A stretch of 64,000 bases of DNA from Lucifuga dentata (Eukaryota > Chordata > Actinopteri > Ophidiiformes > Bythitidae): positions 124,001 to 188,000 of the forward strand of contig VXCM01000052.1 of assembly GCA_014773175.1 (NCBI GenBank), read 5' to 3'. Position 1 is the first letter of the stretch, and each line of letters opens with the position of its first letter. The notes below the pieces were generated by a model. The model was not told where the DNA came from, made no database searches, and saw only the letters and a program-made list of their open reading frames with translations. Of the stretch, positions 1-15,849 are shown one piece after another. Both the position numbers and the translations under genes were made by a program.

Positions 1-592
1 ACACATGACCTCACAGACATGAAGATCACAAATAATGTATTTAATAATGTATTTGTATGTTGTCATTTTTTATTTATTTTCGTTGGCAATGATTTGTAGG
101 ATAACTTTTTTAAGCTACTACACGTACAGTAAATGTTTCCCCTCCAACACACCTGAGAAATGGATAAAAGACACATGTGAAATATNAAAAAAAAAAAAAC
201 AACCTAGACAAGAGAAAAACAAATCATCTCAACATGGTATAAAAAAAAATTACCATTAATCCTGATTCCTGCTGTTCATACATTATATTATGCGGTTCAA
301 TATAAAGCAAATTAACTTTAATATGAATGTTTACGGAGCAAAATCACAAACTCCTCTTCCGTTCACAAAATAAATATTCCAACATCAAAACAGAAAATAC
401 TGCATGGAGTGTTGGTGAGGTATTCCTACAAATCTGTCAACCTGTGCATGTGTGTGTGTTTGTGTATCTGTGTGTAAGTGTAATCAAGTATGCTAACAAA
501 ATAGACTAATAGAAAACAACACAGTTGGCTAAAATCACACTAACAAGGTAAGGACATTTTTAAAAACTTGACAGCAAAAAACCACACATCCA

Positions 593-627
<35 letters not shown>

Positions 628-667
628 NCACACACACACACACACACACACAAGTCACTTTCTGTCA
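1..667. other. slc35b4 3' flank / probable 3' UTR
   Basis: AT-rich sequence downstream of the slc35b4 stop codon, which lies on the minus strand. It probably contains the 3' UTR. TTTATT-type sequences near position 69 and a TTTAAT near 316 could read as poly(A) signals on the minus strand, but I cannot choose between them. It also holds a single N at 186 in an A-run and a compound CT/CA microsatellite at 595-652. No coding potential was recognised. Confidence 0.5.
595..652. repeat. Compound (CT)n(CA)n microsatellite with an N at the switch
   Basis: About 33 bp of CT dinucleotides run directly into about 24 bp of CA dinucleotides. A single N at 628 sits at the junction. The tract lies 16 bp beyond the slc35b4 stop codon, so it is probably transcribed in that gene's 3' UTR. 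Its true length is uncertain because of the N. Confidence 0.9.
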
Positions 668-3600
668 CTATGCCTTCTTCTCTTTCTCATCAGGCCGAAG
701 TAGGACTGCCTGCATGCTGCTCCACACCTCAGTATACAGCAGGGTGCCTAGGAAGACCACGGCCATGCCCACCCAGTGCCAAGCAGTGAAGGGGTTTTGG
801 AAGTAAATGATGGAGAAGATGAGGCTGAGGAACTTCCTCAGGGTCACCACCAAAGTGACTGTCAGCGAAGTGCACTCTGTGGTCAAGATGAACACGCCAC
901 GGATGCACACGTACCTGAACATGCTGGTTAAAGTCGACAAAAGGACAGCATAAAATTGAAAATACTGCAACTCACATTTAAGATATATTTACTAGATTGC
1001 CAATGTTGCCGTGGAAACTTTGGCTATGTGTTATTAGCATATTTGTTGGTAGGTCGATAAAATGCAGTGTTAATTGAGATGACAAAAAAAAAAAAAAAAA
1101 AAAAATCAAATGTATGGTTTCAAGGATAAGCAAAAAATTATAAATTTGCTCTGCTTCAACAGTTCATATCATGATCAAAGATTTTGTGATTTTACACTTT
1201 CTTTCCTAAAAACTTTCAGTTAGAGGGATGTCAGGAATTAGAACTGTGATGTTCATGGCTGATATGAACTGAGTAAAACCAAATTTTACGTGTTATGTGG
1301 GTGCCAACATTAGGCCAGAAATTTACTGACATGTCATGTTACATTTTACATATTTTCAATTTAGGAGAAGAACAGGAATTGGGAATACATCCCAATTTCA
1401 CACATCGTAGTTGAGTTACGTATATACTTTATCCTGAATGAACAGGAAAGGGGATAGACAAACTTTAGCTTCCCAGAGACAATGGTAGGTATTATCAAAG
1501 CACCCTGGTCAATAGTAGACGCATTATCTAACAAAAAGCCATGGCATAATCATATATTTTGGTCAGGATACTGTGTGATGATGTTGATCAGAAGGTAGAT
1601 CCACAAGACAGGCACAGATGTCTCAACCACAGGAATGACTACAGGAGCTGCAAAGAGAAAACACAGTATTTAAGCTCCTTTCACACATGCACTCTCATCA
1701 GTAAAAGTTCCTGCTATTACCCAGGACAGCGGTATGTGAGGACACACACGTGAAGCGGACTGCTGTGCAAGTTGTTGCTGCAGTTGTCCTCCTCAGCCCC
1801 AAGTAACATTCCTGGTTAGATTCATGTGAAAACAGGGAGCCAGGACATTTCAGGAACAAGTGAGTGGGTACATCAATGACGTATTTATCCTGCGACTCAG
1901 TCATGACAATAATAAGCCAACATGCTGCATTTCCATTACTACTGTGTGCTAACTGAAATAATATCTGGAAACTGAAGCGATTTGGAGATCAGGGAACTTT
2001 TTTATATTAGGCAGAGGACGAAAAGATTTATCAAGTTAAAGGAACGGTAAGGGATTCAGTGGTTTATGACCAAATACAGTATTTGATTACAAACACATAC
2101 AGCGAACTTTCTACAATACATCCTGCCTTACTCTTCTTCTACTTTATTCTCTACATGTTGGCAGTTGGCAAAGAAGCAGCTTTTGGGCACCTTGTTTTCA
2201 GGTTTAGGTAAGAACACGGTTGTTGCGGCTATTGTCCTGCATTTGAATCTAAGCATGACAGGGGTAATCAAAAAACATTCCCAGACCAGGAAGTCCTGCA
2301 TTGTTCTGGTATAATATGTGAAAGGGGCTTTACTGACAGATATCAGTCCCACAACATCCATCTACTGTGACATTTGTCTCCATGTGTGAGACCTTTGATG
2401 GACTCACACATGCAGATGAAGACAATTTAGAACCCCCAGGCCACCTGACCTGCACACTCTTGTTTGCACACTCTTATTTGTGGGAGCAAAACCAAACCAA
2501 AATTGCTACAGCCACTGTTGGTGTGTCTATAATGCAACACAACTGCCCACAATGGTCAAAGTAACTATTTAATTACACAGAATAATATATTCAAATCAGA
2601 CAATAAAGTGTATCAACAGTTAAACTCACTGCTCTGACTGAAATGGACACAGTGGTTGTAGATGTCTGTGGAGAAGAGCAGGAAGCCGGGCAGAGGTAGA
2701 CAATGCTGCGAAAAGAAAAGGACAAGCCTCACACTTAACACAGAGATCAACGTTGCTCAACTTCATTAACAGGGAAATATTTACAGAAAAACTACAGTTG
2801 GAGTAGTGATGAGTTATTCTTATGAGAAAACCTTTTGTGACATAAAAAGTTCAATGAGGCTGATGCAGTTTGATTTTTATGAGTGTATCCTGCATGTTGG
2901 AGCTGAAAGAAAACTCACATTGTAAAAGAGCGCCTCCTTGGGGTATTTGCCATACTTCTTGTACAATGTCTCCTGGAAAATGCCCATCCTGGCAGACATT
3001 AGCAGTGCAAAAGTCAACATGGCAACACCTGAAAGAATAGGGAAGCAACAAAATCAACAAAACTAAACTTCATAATGCTGGACATAATGTTAAGAAATAA
3101 AATCAAGAAAGTTCCAAGCTTTGTCTCTGCTGCCAACATCTGTTAATGTCTACTTTTACTGTTTATTCTTTTCCATCCATCCATCCTGTAGCCTTCTCTA
3201 AAACATACCTGTAAGCCAGCGCATCAATGCATAGAAACCTTGCTCCTCTGAACCCTCATTGGCCACATTCTGCAAAACAAAAAGACAAATCACACACTGC
3301 ATATGTAAGTGACAAAAATGTTAAAACATACTTAAAAAAAAAAATGCATCAGAACCACTTGTAATGTTTAGCTCTGGACTCACCACTTGTTTGGCAGACA
3401 TGATGGTGCATGTGAAGATGCCAGCTGAAACTAATGATATGGACAAATATTTGCTTGCAGAATACCTGGAGGGAGAGAAGAGAGATGCAAATAACTGCAA
3501 ATAACCTGTGTGCAGCTGTCCTGTAATGTTCCTTCAGCAGATCAGACTAGAGTAAAGGTCTGAAGAAAAATGTATGTTAGAGGAATAAACTGAGTCTGTC

Positions 3601-5369
3601 GTGTCAGAGGAAGCAGGATACCTTTTCTTCAGAATGATTATGCCCAGGATCATGTTAGCGATTAGCGATCCCTGAAAAGACAGACGCACACAGGATTTAA
3701 CTGAGGTTTTGGTAAAGGATGGAGGTCTGAGACAATGGAAACTAGTCAGGGATTGATGTGGAAAGCAGGCAGAAGAGCATATTTACTGATCTGAAGATCA
3801 TGTGTAATGGCATGGAGATGTTGAAATTGAGAGCATAGTTGTTAACCACGCTGACTGTGAAGAACATGGCCACCATGATCACATAGTTGCTGCAAAGAGA
3901 AACATAAGACAGTTTAGGACTCAAATTATTAATACGTCAACAGAAAATTACTTCAGTTTTAAACAACTGATTCATCATTTTTTGTCATTTATCAAATCAA
4001 ATCCCTTTGGGTTTTTAAACAAAATCAGTAATTTGATTATGCCACTTTGGACTCTGGAAAACTGATGGAAATTCTATAATTAGACATTTTATAGACTGCA
4101 TGATTAATCAATAAATGAAAAAAAAAAAAATTAACAACAATAAAAATGATCATCAGCTGCAACCTATTATACTGAGCTTTCATACCTTAGAGGGATTATC
4201 GGTTTCTTCCTCCCAAAGTTCATCTCGAAGATGAAACCTTCCAGTGCAATAAATGCAAACTGAGCAAAGGTCACGATGTTGCCACATCCTGGAAACTCTC
4301 TGAAGGACATGAGGAAAGATCATACCTGAAAGCTCTGAGAAACTTTGACGTTGGATGACAGAGCAGGAAAACACCAGCTACTTTAAAATAGAACAAGGCA
4401 ATATGTGGATATTTACAGATGCATAATGGATTTTAGAAGCTGATATTAACACAGATGTTTGAGAGTAGCAAAAAGACATTATATCTGCCAATAGATGTTT
4501 TTTTTGTTTTTTGTTTTAAACAAAAGAACCAATATAAAAAAAAATTTGGGCAAGAATACTTTAATTTTGGTTTTGCAGAACTGAGATTATCTAACTGTTT
4601 ATGATCAAAGATTAGATATCAGAGTTTTTTGGGGGATCTGTTTGGGGGATCTGTTTTTGGGGGATATGTGTCAGCATACTGTAAAAACATATATGCTGAA
4701 TTTATCTGTGATAAGCAAACACTGACCAATAATATCTTGCCAATATGTTGCCTTGGGTTTGAGTTTTATGGGATATTTTGAATATAACTGATAAAGTCTG
4801 AATGGTTTCTGAAATAGTTGATAATGCCACATAAACAAGAGTATCAGTGACTTCCATACAGACTTATATAGCACAATATGATGAACGTCAACGAGTGAAA
4901 CTTAACATACGATTCTCCATGTAAATCTATATTATATTTCCTCATATTACCCAGCTCTGCTTTAAAATATGTAGGGTAGAAGTAGAAGAGCTGTTCCTGG
5001 ATTGATATTACTCCGTAGAAGAAATCAGAGAAGTCGCGTTGGAAACTGTTCAATAGTCGCTCATGATAACCATGAAAGAGCCAACGAGGCACCCTGACAA
5101 TTCAGATTCAGTGACGATTTTTATATTTTCTTGCTCAAATATATAATTGTGAGGTAGAAAGAAATTTAAAGCTGGATAAATACAGTACTCTCCATAAAGC
5201 ACAAATGATGCTATCCTATCATCCTGCCTCTCCAAAAGTAATACAATGTAAATATCTAGCGCCGATCACATGCTAATGTAACACTTAACAGTCTGTGTTT
5301 GCATGCAGAAGAAACATTTATGTAGTGTAAACATAAAAATGTCAAGGGTTGACAATATGTGTATCCGGT

Positions 5370-5401
<32 letters not shown>

Positions 5402-5510
5402 TCAAAGTCCAGCTCAGTCCGAGTGTCACTGACCTGACGAGCAGCTCCAGAGACACAACATTACTACAGCATCCGACAAAAACCAAACCAATAGCAAACA
5501 CGGGACCCAT
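668..5510 (-). CDS. slc35b4: Nucleotide-sugar transporter SLC35B4 (UDP-xylose / UDP-GlcNAc), 10 coding exons
   Basis: Multi-membrane-spanning transporter of the SLC35 family that carries UDP-xylose and UDP-N-acetylglucosamine into the ER/Golgi lumen for glycosylation. I rebuilt ten coding exons on the minus strand: 5510-5434, 4299-4186, 3889-3787, 3671-3622, 3465-3384, 3269-3209, 3028-2919, 2705-2630, 1647-1572 and 914-668. All introns are GT-AG and all phases agree. The joined CDS is 996 nt, or 331 aa, equal to the human protein length. Family hallmarks seen are the N-terminal GLVFVGCCSNVVSLELL, the FFTVSVVNNYALN stretch, MPLHMIFRSGSLIANMILG, ARMGIFQETLYKKYGK, and the C-terminal YVCIRGVFILTTEC and LVVTLRKFLSLIFSI segments. 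The start is the Met of the conserved N-terminus. At the exon 2/3 junction (AG|C) a Ser replaces the Arg expected before the NYVIM stretch. The gene is head to head with golt1b. The family assignment is very secure. Confidence 0.96.
5373..5401. repeat. (CA)n microsatellite in slc35b4 intron 1
   Basis: Fourteen or so CA dinucleotides lie about 30 bp downstream of the exon 1 donor of slc35b4, inside intron 1. Confidence 0.9.
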
Positions 5511-6379
5511 GGCCTGCTGCTACAAACTCTGAAAAAATGTGTCACTTGCTTAAAAAAATTCCCGAAAAGCACATTGTGGTAAATAAATAGCAGTTTGTGC
5601 TTTCTCGAAGCTCTTTTTCTTCCACTCAAACTCCTCTCCGAGATTGAACAGTGGACACGCCAGAATTTAGGAGCAAGCCAAATACTTCCTCCTTCCTGCT
5701 CATGGGAGGTGTAGTTCATACTTTACATAGCGCAGAAAACGCAGAAGAACAAAAGAAAGTGTTCAAAACAATTGTAATGATGCATATAGTTTAGAAATAA
5801 AACAGGAATAATGCATATAAAACATACTAAAGGGATAAAGTGACTTATCAGCACTATTATGCACAGTTGTGGTTCATAAATAGACATGTTCAGGCTTGCC
5901 ATGAATGCGCCGCAGCACGCGCAGGCTAGTCCAATAAGAAGACCTCTCACTCTGTCTGCATTTCACGAGACAGTAAATATAATCTATGTTCTATAAGAAG
6001 TGGGCGGGCCGAATGTTTTCAAAACGCTTGTTTCACTGGAAGTTCACACTGGATTTAGTTTCGTTTTGCAAACATCCTTAGGTAAGGTTTGTGCTTTATA
6101 AAGAATCTCAATAGTAACCCGCTGTAATTTCATTATATGTTACGTATAATGACAATAAAGCTATTCTATTCTGTTCTGTACGTAATTGTAGGTATAGACG
6201 ATCTTTGGTGAATGACGTCATGCGTGGTTCCGGAAGACGTGGCGCAGCCGTTAGCTTCGCTTTCACTGCAGCTGAACAGCTACTGCTAACAATTTATTTA
6301 CTGCTAGTTAACTGCAGCACCCTTCATTAAAGTATCTTGGAGCTTTGTGTTTTTTATACTTTCTGAAGCTTCTGCCAAA
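5511..6379. promoter_or_regulatory. Shared head-to-head promoter region of slc35b4 and golt1b
   Basis: The start codons of slc35b4 (minus, 5510) and golt1b (plus, 6380) are 869 bp apart, so this interval must hold both 5' UTRs and promoters. Seen directly are a GC-box-like GGGCGGGCC near 6002, a full palindromic cAMP-response element TGACGTCA at 6213-6220, and an ETS-type CCGGAAG at 6230-6236. CpG-containing sequence follows to about 6265. The CRE/ETS pair lies about 150 bp upstream of the golt1b ATG, the usual place for a TATA-less housekeeping promoter. No TATA box was recognised. Whether one bidirectional promoter or two separate ones operate cannot be told from sequence. Confidence 0.65.
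6213..6236 (+). promoter_or_regulatory. CRE (TGACGTCA) next to an ETS site
   Basis: A perfect 8 bp CRE is followed 9 bp later by CCGGAAG, a strong ETS core. This pairing is common at start sites of vertebrate housekeeping genes. It most likely serves golt1b. Occupancy is inferred only. Confidence 0.5.
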
Positions 6380-6749
6380 ATGATTTCCCTCACGGACTCA
6401 CAGAGTAAGATAGTGTTTTGTGTTGTTGTTGTTTTTGCTTCCTCTCTTCTTTTTAGCTGAATGAATGAGGTTGATGTTAGCCAGCAGCTCACTGTGAATG
6501 ATACGAGATGGATGAAGTAGCATTAGTTGTTTTTCATATTATTCCGCCCTCGTTTTTATTTTACTGATTATCACTCTGAATCCTGTTATCAATTTGTTTA
6601 CATAATTATATTTTTAATTGTTTCATTTATGTAATTCAATTTGCTTTATTTGTTTATTTTGCATTGTTTATCTTGTACCTTGCAGCTGCACTAGGTCAAT
6701 TTTCCCATAGAAATTATAACCTTAAAATATGGAAATTAAAGTAACTCCT

Positions 6750-6785
<36 letters not shown>

Positions 6786-7749
6786 TAAATCTGCAGAAAT
6801 AGGGATGGGGCTGACAGGGTTTGGCGTGTTCTTCCTCTTCTTTGGAATGATGCTGTTTTTTGATAAAGCACTTCTTGCCATTGGAAATGTAAGTTAATTC
6901 ATGATTCCAGTTAATATCTTCCATATCTGATCTCAGTGATTAGAGTTCTCCATGTTTGGTCTTGTCCAGCTCAGATAAGAGCCCATGCTGAGGTGTTTGC
7001 CATCTGCTTTTTGTACAGATTCTCTTTATCGCAGGCCTGTCCTTCGTCATCGGCTTAGAGAGAACGTTCAGATTCTTCTTCCAGAGGCATAAAGTAAAAG
7101 CCACCAGCTTCTTCCTGGGAGGTGTGTTTGTGGTTCTGATTGGCTGGCCAATCATCGGGGTCGTTTTGGAGATCTATGGTTTCTTCCTCTTATTCAGGTC
7201 AGCTCCGGCAAAAAGAAAAGGAACTGTTTATTTTACTCATATCTTGGATCGTAATGACTTTCTTTTGTGTCATATTAATCTCTCTTGCTTTAACAGGGGC
7301 TTTTTCCCAGTGGCAGTGGGCTTCATCAGGCGGGTACCTGTGCTCGGGTCCCTGCTCAACTTACCAGGGATCAGTGGTGTAAGTATGATAACCACAATGA
7401 ACATTTAACTCTTTTACTGCATAAAAGCACAAAAATTTGCCTTTACTGTCAAACTGTGTTTTTGTTGGGAGTTGAGTAGATGCAGCTGATGTCGCAAAGC
7501 ATAAGGTGCCTGAAATTAGTTTATTATTAAAAAGTTGCTAGGAGTNCCCCCCCCCCCCCCAACAGTGAGAGTTTTCAGAATAGTTCCTGCCTATAACTGT
7601 ATTATCATGAGGCATTATGTCATGTTGACAAAAAATTGGATAAACTCAGTTTATGATGTGAAAACTGCAGCTCATAAACATTTCTGATTTATTCTTTTAT
7701 TCTTTTTCAGCTTGTGGACAAAATTGGTGAAAGCAACACTATGGTATAA
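6380..7749 (+). CDS. golt1b: Vesicle transport protein GOT1B (Golgi transport 1B), 5 exons
   Basis: Small tetra-spanning membrane protein of the GOT1 family, needed in yeast for ER-to-Golgi vesicle fusion and located in early Golgi/ER membranes. Exons are 6380-6404, 6797-6888, 7019-7197, 7297-7378 and 7711-7749, all GT-AG with consistent phases. The joined CDS is 417 nt, or 138 aa, exactly the family length. The protein begins [18 protein letters not shown] and contains the conserved [27 protein letters not shown] and [16 protein letters not shown] segments, ending in ESNTMV as expected. Four hydrophobic segments alternate with short loops. Intron 1 holds a (TTTC)n tract. A poly(A) signal AATAAA lies at 8338-8343. 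Teleosts often keep two golt1b copies, and I cannot say which one this is. Confidence 0.96.
6749..6786. repeat. (CTTT)n microsatellite in golt1b intron 1
   Basis: About nine CTTT units end 10 bp before the golt1b exon 2 acceptor at 6797. The tract therefore forms a pyrimidine-rich stretch that may double as the polypyrimidine tract. Length changes here could affect splicing of exon 2 (inference). Confidence 0.85.
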
Positions 7750-9429
7750 CAGCAGGCTGATTTAGTATTGAGGGAGAACTTCATTATTTATCATAGTTTT
7801 TAATAGTGACTTTACCACTCCATGACTAAATCCAAACAACTTTCTGCACAAAACACAGAACTTTTTTTCTGTGGACATTCACATATTATGAAGTCTCCTT
7901 TGTCAGAAGGAAATGGCTTTATATCTTTTTCCTACTGGACAAAAGTTACCAAGAGAAGCAGGAAGCAGGTCTCCCTTTTTGGATCATTGCCATTCCTTAT
8001 GGATTGAAAACAATGGATGTGTTGGACCAACCACTGGATGAATTCTGGGAGTTCAGGAGCCTGTTACAGCATCCATCCTTTCAGATTGTGTGCCTGAACG
8101 GTCACAGAAAAAAGAAATGTTACTGGATTTTTTTTTTTATAACGGTGTTTAAAAAAAATAAACCTAAGTTTGTGCTAAATCGTATATGTGTGGAAACCTC
8201 AGCTGTTGTGGAAAGATCCATTGGGTTTGAGTTTAATGTGATCTCACCACAGCTCTGATTTGAGTCAATTTTTAAAGTATATGAAGAGACTTCTCAAGAG
8301 ATGTTTTATTGTAACTTTTTTGTAAGTGCATACTTGAAATAAAGTGTGTCTTTTATAAGACTGTATTCAAGTAATGTTTGTGCAGAGATCATATTTTACT
8401 TTGCCACATGATGATATAGACTCATACTGCTGAATTTCTGGACTCAGATATGAGCTAAACTACCTGAGGATGTTTGAGTTTTTATACAAACAAAACAATC
8501 TGTCCTAAAGTTTAGCGACAGAGAGCCGCATATCAACTAATTATAAACAATGAGAACCACTGCAGATTGTTGAACTTGTCTTTCTGCACACTGTGTGATT
8601 TTTCTGAAAAAATAAAAAGAGTCATATTCCAGTTTGTAAAGAAAAATCATTACATGGACTCAAAGGAAAATGCAGGCGCTTTTGTTGTGGTGATGTTTTA
8701 TGTTGCCATTCACTGTGGCTACTGTTTCACTGTTTAAATCACACCTATCTCGTGGTCTAAATTGGGTTGAATGAACAATGCAAATTCAGTGTCAGTGGCA
8801 AACTGGTCCAGTCAGCATACTGACATTGAGCGCTTTAGTAATGATAGACCAACATACCTACATACTGCTGTCATCACATTAGTCTGATTCATAAAAGTTC
8901 ACGTGTTATGATCATGCAAGCGATCCATAAACAATTAACTGGCTGCTGAATACAGAAACAATCTGTGAATATTATGTTTATTTCTATTAATACGCATTGA
9001 CAGTTTTAACATCACCTCTAGGGTCCTGCAAAGTCAAATAATACATGTCAATATCTTTTGGGCTTTCTTAGCATTGTGAAAAACCACAATAAAGATTTAA
9101 GCCAGATGAACTTTTAAGCAGATTTAGCCTTTTTTTTTTGTATGCCTTTTTTAATTTANAAGATTTAAGCCAGATGAACTTTTAAGCAGATTTAGCCTTT
9201 TTTTTTTTGTATGCCTTTTTTAATTTATTTTTTAATTTTTGTTTCTTATGATTTATTTTCACTCTGGTCTTCTGTTTGTACATTCAATCATTAAATGAGT
9301 TCTCAGAGTCCAGCAGTTGCTATATTTTCACTGTCACTAGATGGCATCATTCCTACAGTCCATCTCTGTTCTTTCCACTTGCCATTGAATAACTGAACAC
9401 ATGAACTCCTTGAATAAGCTCAAACTTGT
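7750..9429. other. golt1b 3' UTR and convergent golt1b-ldhb spacer
   Basis: The first part to about 8360 is the golt1b 3' UTR, with AATAAA at 8338-8343 and a second possible signal near 8612. The remaining 1 kb up to the ldhb poly(A) signal at 9430 is AT-rich and has no coding exon I can recognise. In particular there is no spexin (SPX) or glycogen synthase 2 (GYS2) exon, although those genes lie between GOLT1B and LDHB in human. A single N at 9159 is flanked by a 67 bp direct duplicate (9092-9158 and 9160-9226). Confidence 0.6.
8338..8343 (+). terminator. golt1b poly(A) signal AATAAA
   Basis: Canonical hexamer about 590 bp downstream of the golt1b stop codon, followed within about 20 bp by GT-rich sequence (AAGTGTGTC). 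Confidence 0.7.
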
Positions 9430-9435
9430 TTTATT
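9430..9435 (-). terminator. ldhb poly(A) signal (AATAAA on minus strand)
   Basis: TTTATT on the plus strand reads AATAAA on the minus strand, 209 bp downstream of the ldhb stop codon. It is the only canonical signal close to the gene end. Confidence 0.65.
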
Positions 9436-9643
9436 ACACATAAAAGCAAAATGACACATGGTCCCAAAGTGCAACACAGTCAAGGACAAATGAGTGAAAC
9501 ATTTGACTTTAGTCTCTCCAATGAAAAGCTCTGTGAAAACACCGGTACCAACAAGGGAATAATCTCATGGGACTGAAACCCCAAATACACTGAAGATGAG
9601 CTGATAATACTGAAGGTGATGAGCAGCAGCTTTTGTTGTTCAA

Positions 9644-13322
<3,679 letters not shown>

Positions 13323-13930
13323 TTTCAATGCTAGAAAATGGAAGAAAGGACAGACAAGGACAAGTGACAAGGCAGACAAAACCAGGGCAAACAGTCCTGC
13401 ATCCAGCTGAGCAGGCTGCATAATCCAAATTCATTAATACTGCTTCCAGGACAAAGCCTGTTAACAGTCAATCAGAGAAAGCTTTTTATGTTAAGCAAGA
13501 GATTTCAGTAGAAAAAAGATGCATGATTTCTGACATCTACATCCGTTAATTACACAGGAAAAAATCCCAGCCCACACGTCTTCCTCCTGCAGAGTTCATC
13601 AGACACTCAGCCAGACACAAAGACAGCAGCAATACTTGCATTGTTCGACGATGCTCCGAGCGGTGAGGTACAGATACCACCATGTGATCAGCATGGTAGC
13701 TGAAATGATACCTGTGGTGTGTTTCTACAGAGCTCTGTACGCCCTGCTTCCACAACACCTCCCACTTTCTGTGTTTATGCAGCACCGTCAGTCCAAGCTG
13801 GTATTCACTCAGCTGCAGCGGCAGCATAGAGCACATGTGACTAGATCCAGACTGGGTAGCTGCACACAGCTCTGCTCATCCTCCACCCTCCTCCCCAAAA
13901 GGAGGACGAGACACTATAATCGGATGCCAA
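13323..13930 (-). promoter_or_regulatory. ldhb 5' UTR exon 1 and promoter region
   Basis: ldhb coding begins 8 bp inside an exon whose acceptor AG is at 13332-13331, so a non-coding first exon must lie further up, at higher coordinates. A likely promoter is around 13860-13925. Read on the minus strand it contains an ATTATAG TATA-like sequence (about 13915) followed by the GC/CT-rich stretch CCTTTTGGGGAGGAGGGTGG. I could not fix the transcription start or the first donor. Confidence 0.4.
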
Positions 13931-14383
13931 ACTTGAATGACTGCCTGCAGGCTGTTAAAGGACAGTTAAAGGAGTTAGTGTAATCCCTTAACGCTGCCTC
14001 CATCTGCTGCCTGTAAATTTACATGGACATTAACCTTGCATTTAATAGGATGTCTCTGTAAAGAAAAATATGAAATGACTGCCATCATATCTGCTGTAAG
14101 AAGTGCTGTATAAATTATAGAAACCTGATTTTGGATCTGTATTGTTGATGGGACTGCATATTAAGTATTAAAAAACTATTTTTTTTTAATTGTAATAAGA
14201 TCCTTTCTTTCTTTGCTGATGCTTCCAGATGAAACTACATCTCAGTAACAAACACACTATTTGAATAATTATGGCATTCTCCTTTAGTACTTAATTTTCT
14301 TTCTCATGATTACAAAATGTAACTTGTCTTTCCAGAGTTTCCAGAAGGAAAGCCTCTCTCAGTGCCTGACAGCACTGCTGAGA

Positions 14384-14964
14384 TTAAAGGACCATACTAG
14401 TGGTTTTTGCATGTTTGAGTCCGGTATATACAACCCACATATACTGTATGTTGCATTACTGACAACCATTTCCCAAAACATACTACTGGAGCAGTGAATA
14501 TCAGAATTTTTCCTACCTTCCAGATTGCCATTGTTTCAGTTCATTCTAATATGCTATTAAAATCAACTGTGGAGACTTTAAACATGCTTTAGATTGGCAA
14601 TCCATCACAATGAGCATAAGATCTGTCAAATTTTTTGTTGAAGTAACTTTATTTATAACCAGTCCAGCTGCATTGTGGAAAATGTATGTCTCCGCCAGAG
14701 AAAATAGTCCCAGGACATGCTTTTATGAGAAATTAAATAAAATGGTACTCCTGCATTTGAAAGTGTGTGTTATCAGGCAAAACACTGAATTTTACCTTTA
14801 TCAACTGAACATTTAATTTTGCTAGATTAGGGGATTTGGCAAAATAATTGGAAAACTAAAATAAGTTTTTATGTTTTGTACAGTTGTTCAGTCCCATTGT
14901 CAGCAATGTAACATATTTGGTAATTATTTATTAAACATACAAACTCACTGATATGGTCCTTTAA
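14384..14964. mobile_element. Palindromic TTAA-ended MITE, copy B
   Basis: Begins TTAAAGGACCATACTAG and ends ATATGGTCCTTTAA. It shares internal landmarks with copy A, including CATTTCCCAAAACATACTACTGGAG and a TTTCAGTTCATTCTAATATGC-like stretch, in the same orientation. It is 581 bp with no coding content. The sequence is more diverged at its right end than copy A. Confidence 0.75.
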
Positions 14965-15849
14965 GCAGTCACAACTGTAGGTGTCCACTGATGGAAATCT
15001 GTGGCAGACCAGCTTTGCTTACACTGTGATATATGGTCAGGTTGACACATTTGTCCCAATACTGTTGCATATTTGGGACTGTATCAAAATCTCCTTTGCA
15101 CATCATGATAGTTTACTAAAATAAATAGGATTTATACAGTATGTGGCCTGCAATGTCACAATGGCTAAAAATGATCAAAACCCAAAATCTGCTCATATAG
15201 CCTGAACATCATTGATGTAAAAAGCCAACAGCAGCTGCTGAACTTAATAAAACTTTATATTAAATTGGACAGCTTTACTTTCCCCACAAAATAACCTGTG
15301 CATTGTAAAAGCAGAGAAATAAACCAAAAATAAAGATAAAACCAAGTCAGCTGCAGTCTAAACATGTCTGTCTCAAGCGGCTTCTCATCTTTTACACATC
15401 ACATTAAAAGCATCTTTTCACCTGTTGATATGAAGGTCCAGGACTCAAACGCTGCAACACAACTTAATCTTGGTGCACTGTATCCTGTGGCTCTTCTTGT
15501 TGGTTGTCAGGCTGCGGTCTACTGGATTTAATTGACTAAGCCTCTCCATCCCTACAGTCTCAATTTGGCCATCCAACAGTCATCTCAGTCAGCTGGTATG
15601 AGATGCACCTATGAGAACACAGCTTTCCTTAAAGATATAGAGGACAAAAAGACACTAAAGGTAGATCAAACCACTTCAGATGTGTTGAGTTTGTCTTCTT
15701 TCACAACCAGAAATGCTCAGTTAAAAAGAGGACACATTAACTGTGAGGTGGAATACAACAGGAAGACAAAGACAATGACTGCCTGGAATGATGGAAAACA
15801 TTCAAAAAGTATTAAATTATGGATCCTGTTTGTATAATAAGTTTTAATA

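Noticed and set aside
9092..9226. Tandem duplication as a biological event
   Set aside because: The duplicate halves are separated by exactly one N, and three other Ns show the same pattern and length, which points to an assembly join.
8350..9430. Possible spexin gene between golt1b and ldhb
   Set aside because: Looked for because of human gene order, but no exon encoding the spexin peptide or a signal peptide could be seen in either strand.
13636..13983. 115-codon plus-strand open frame upstream of ldhb
   Set aside because: It is antisense to the ldhb promoter/5' UTR region, has no family resemblance and runs into non-coding DNA.
15532..15837. 101-codon open frame between ldhb and tmpo
   Set aside because: AT-rich, no recognisable motif, lies where the tmpo 3' UTR is expected and abuts a MITE fragment.
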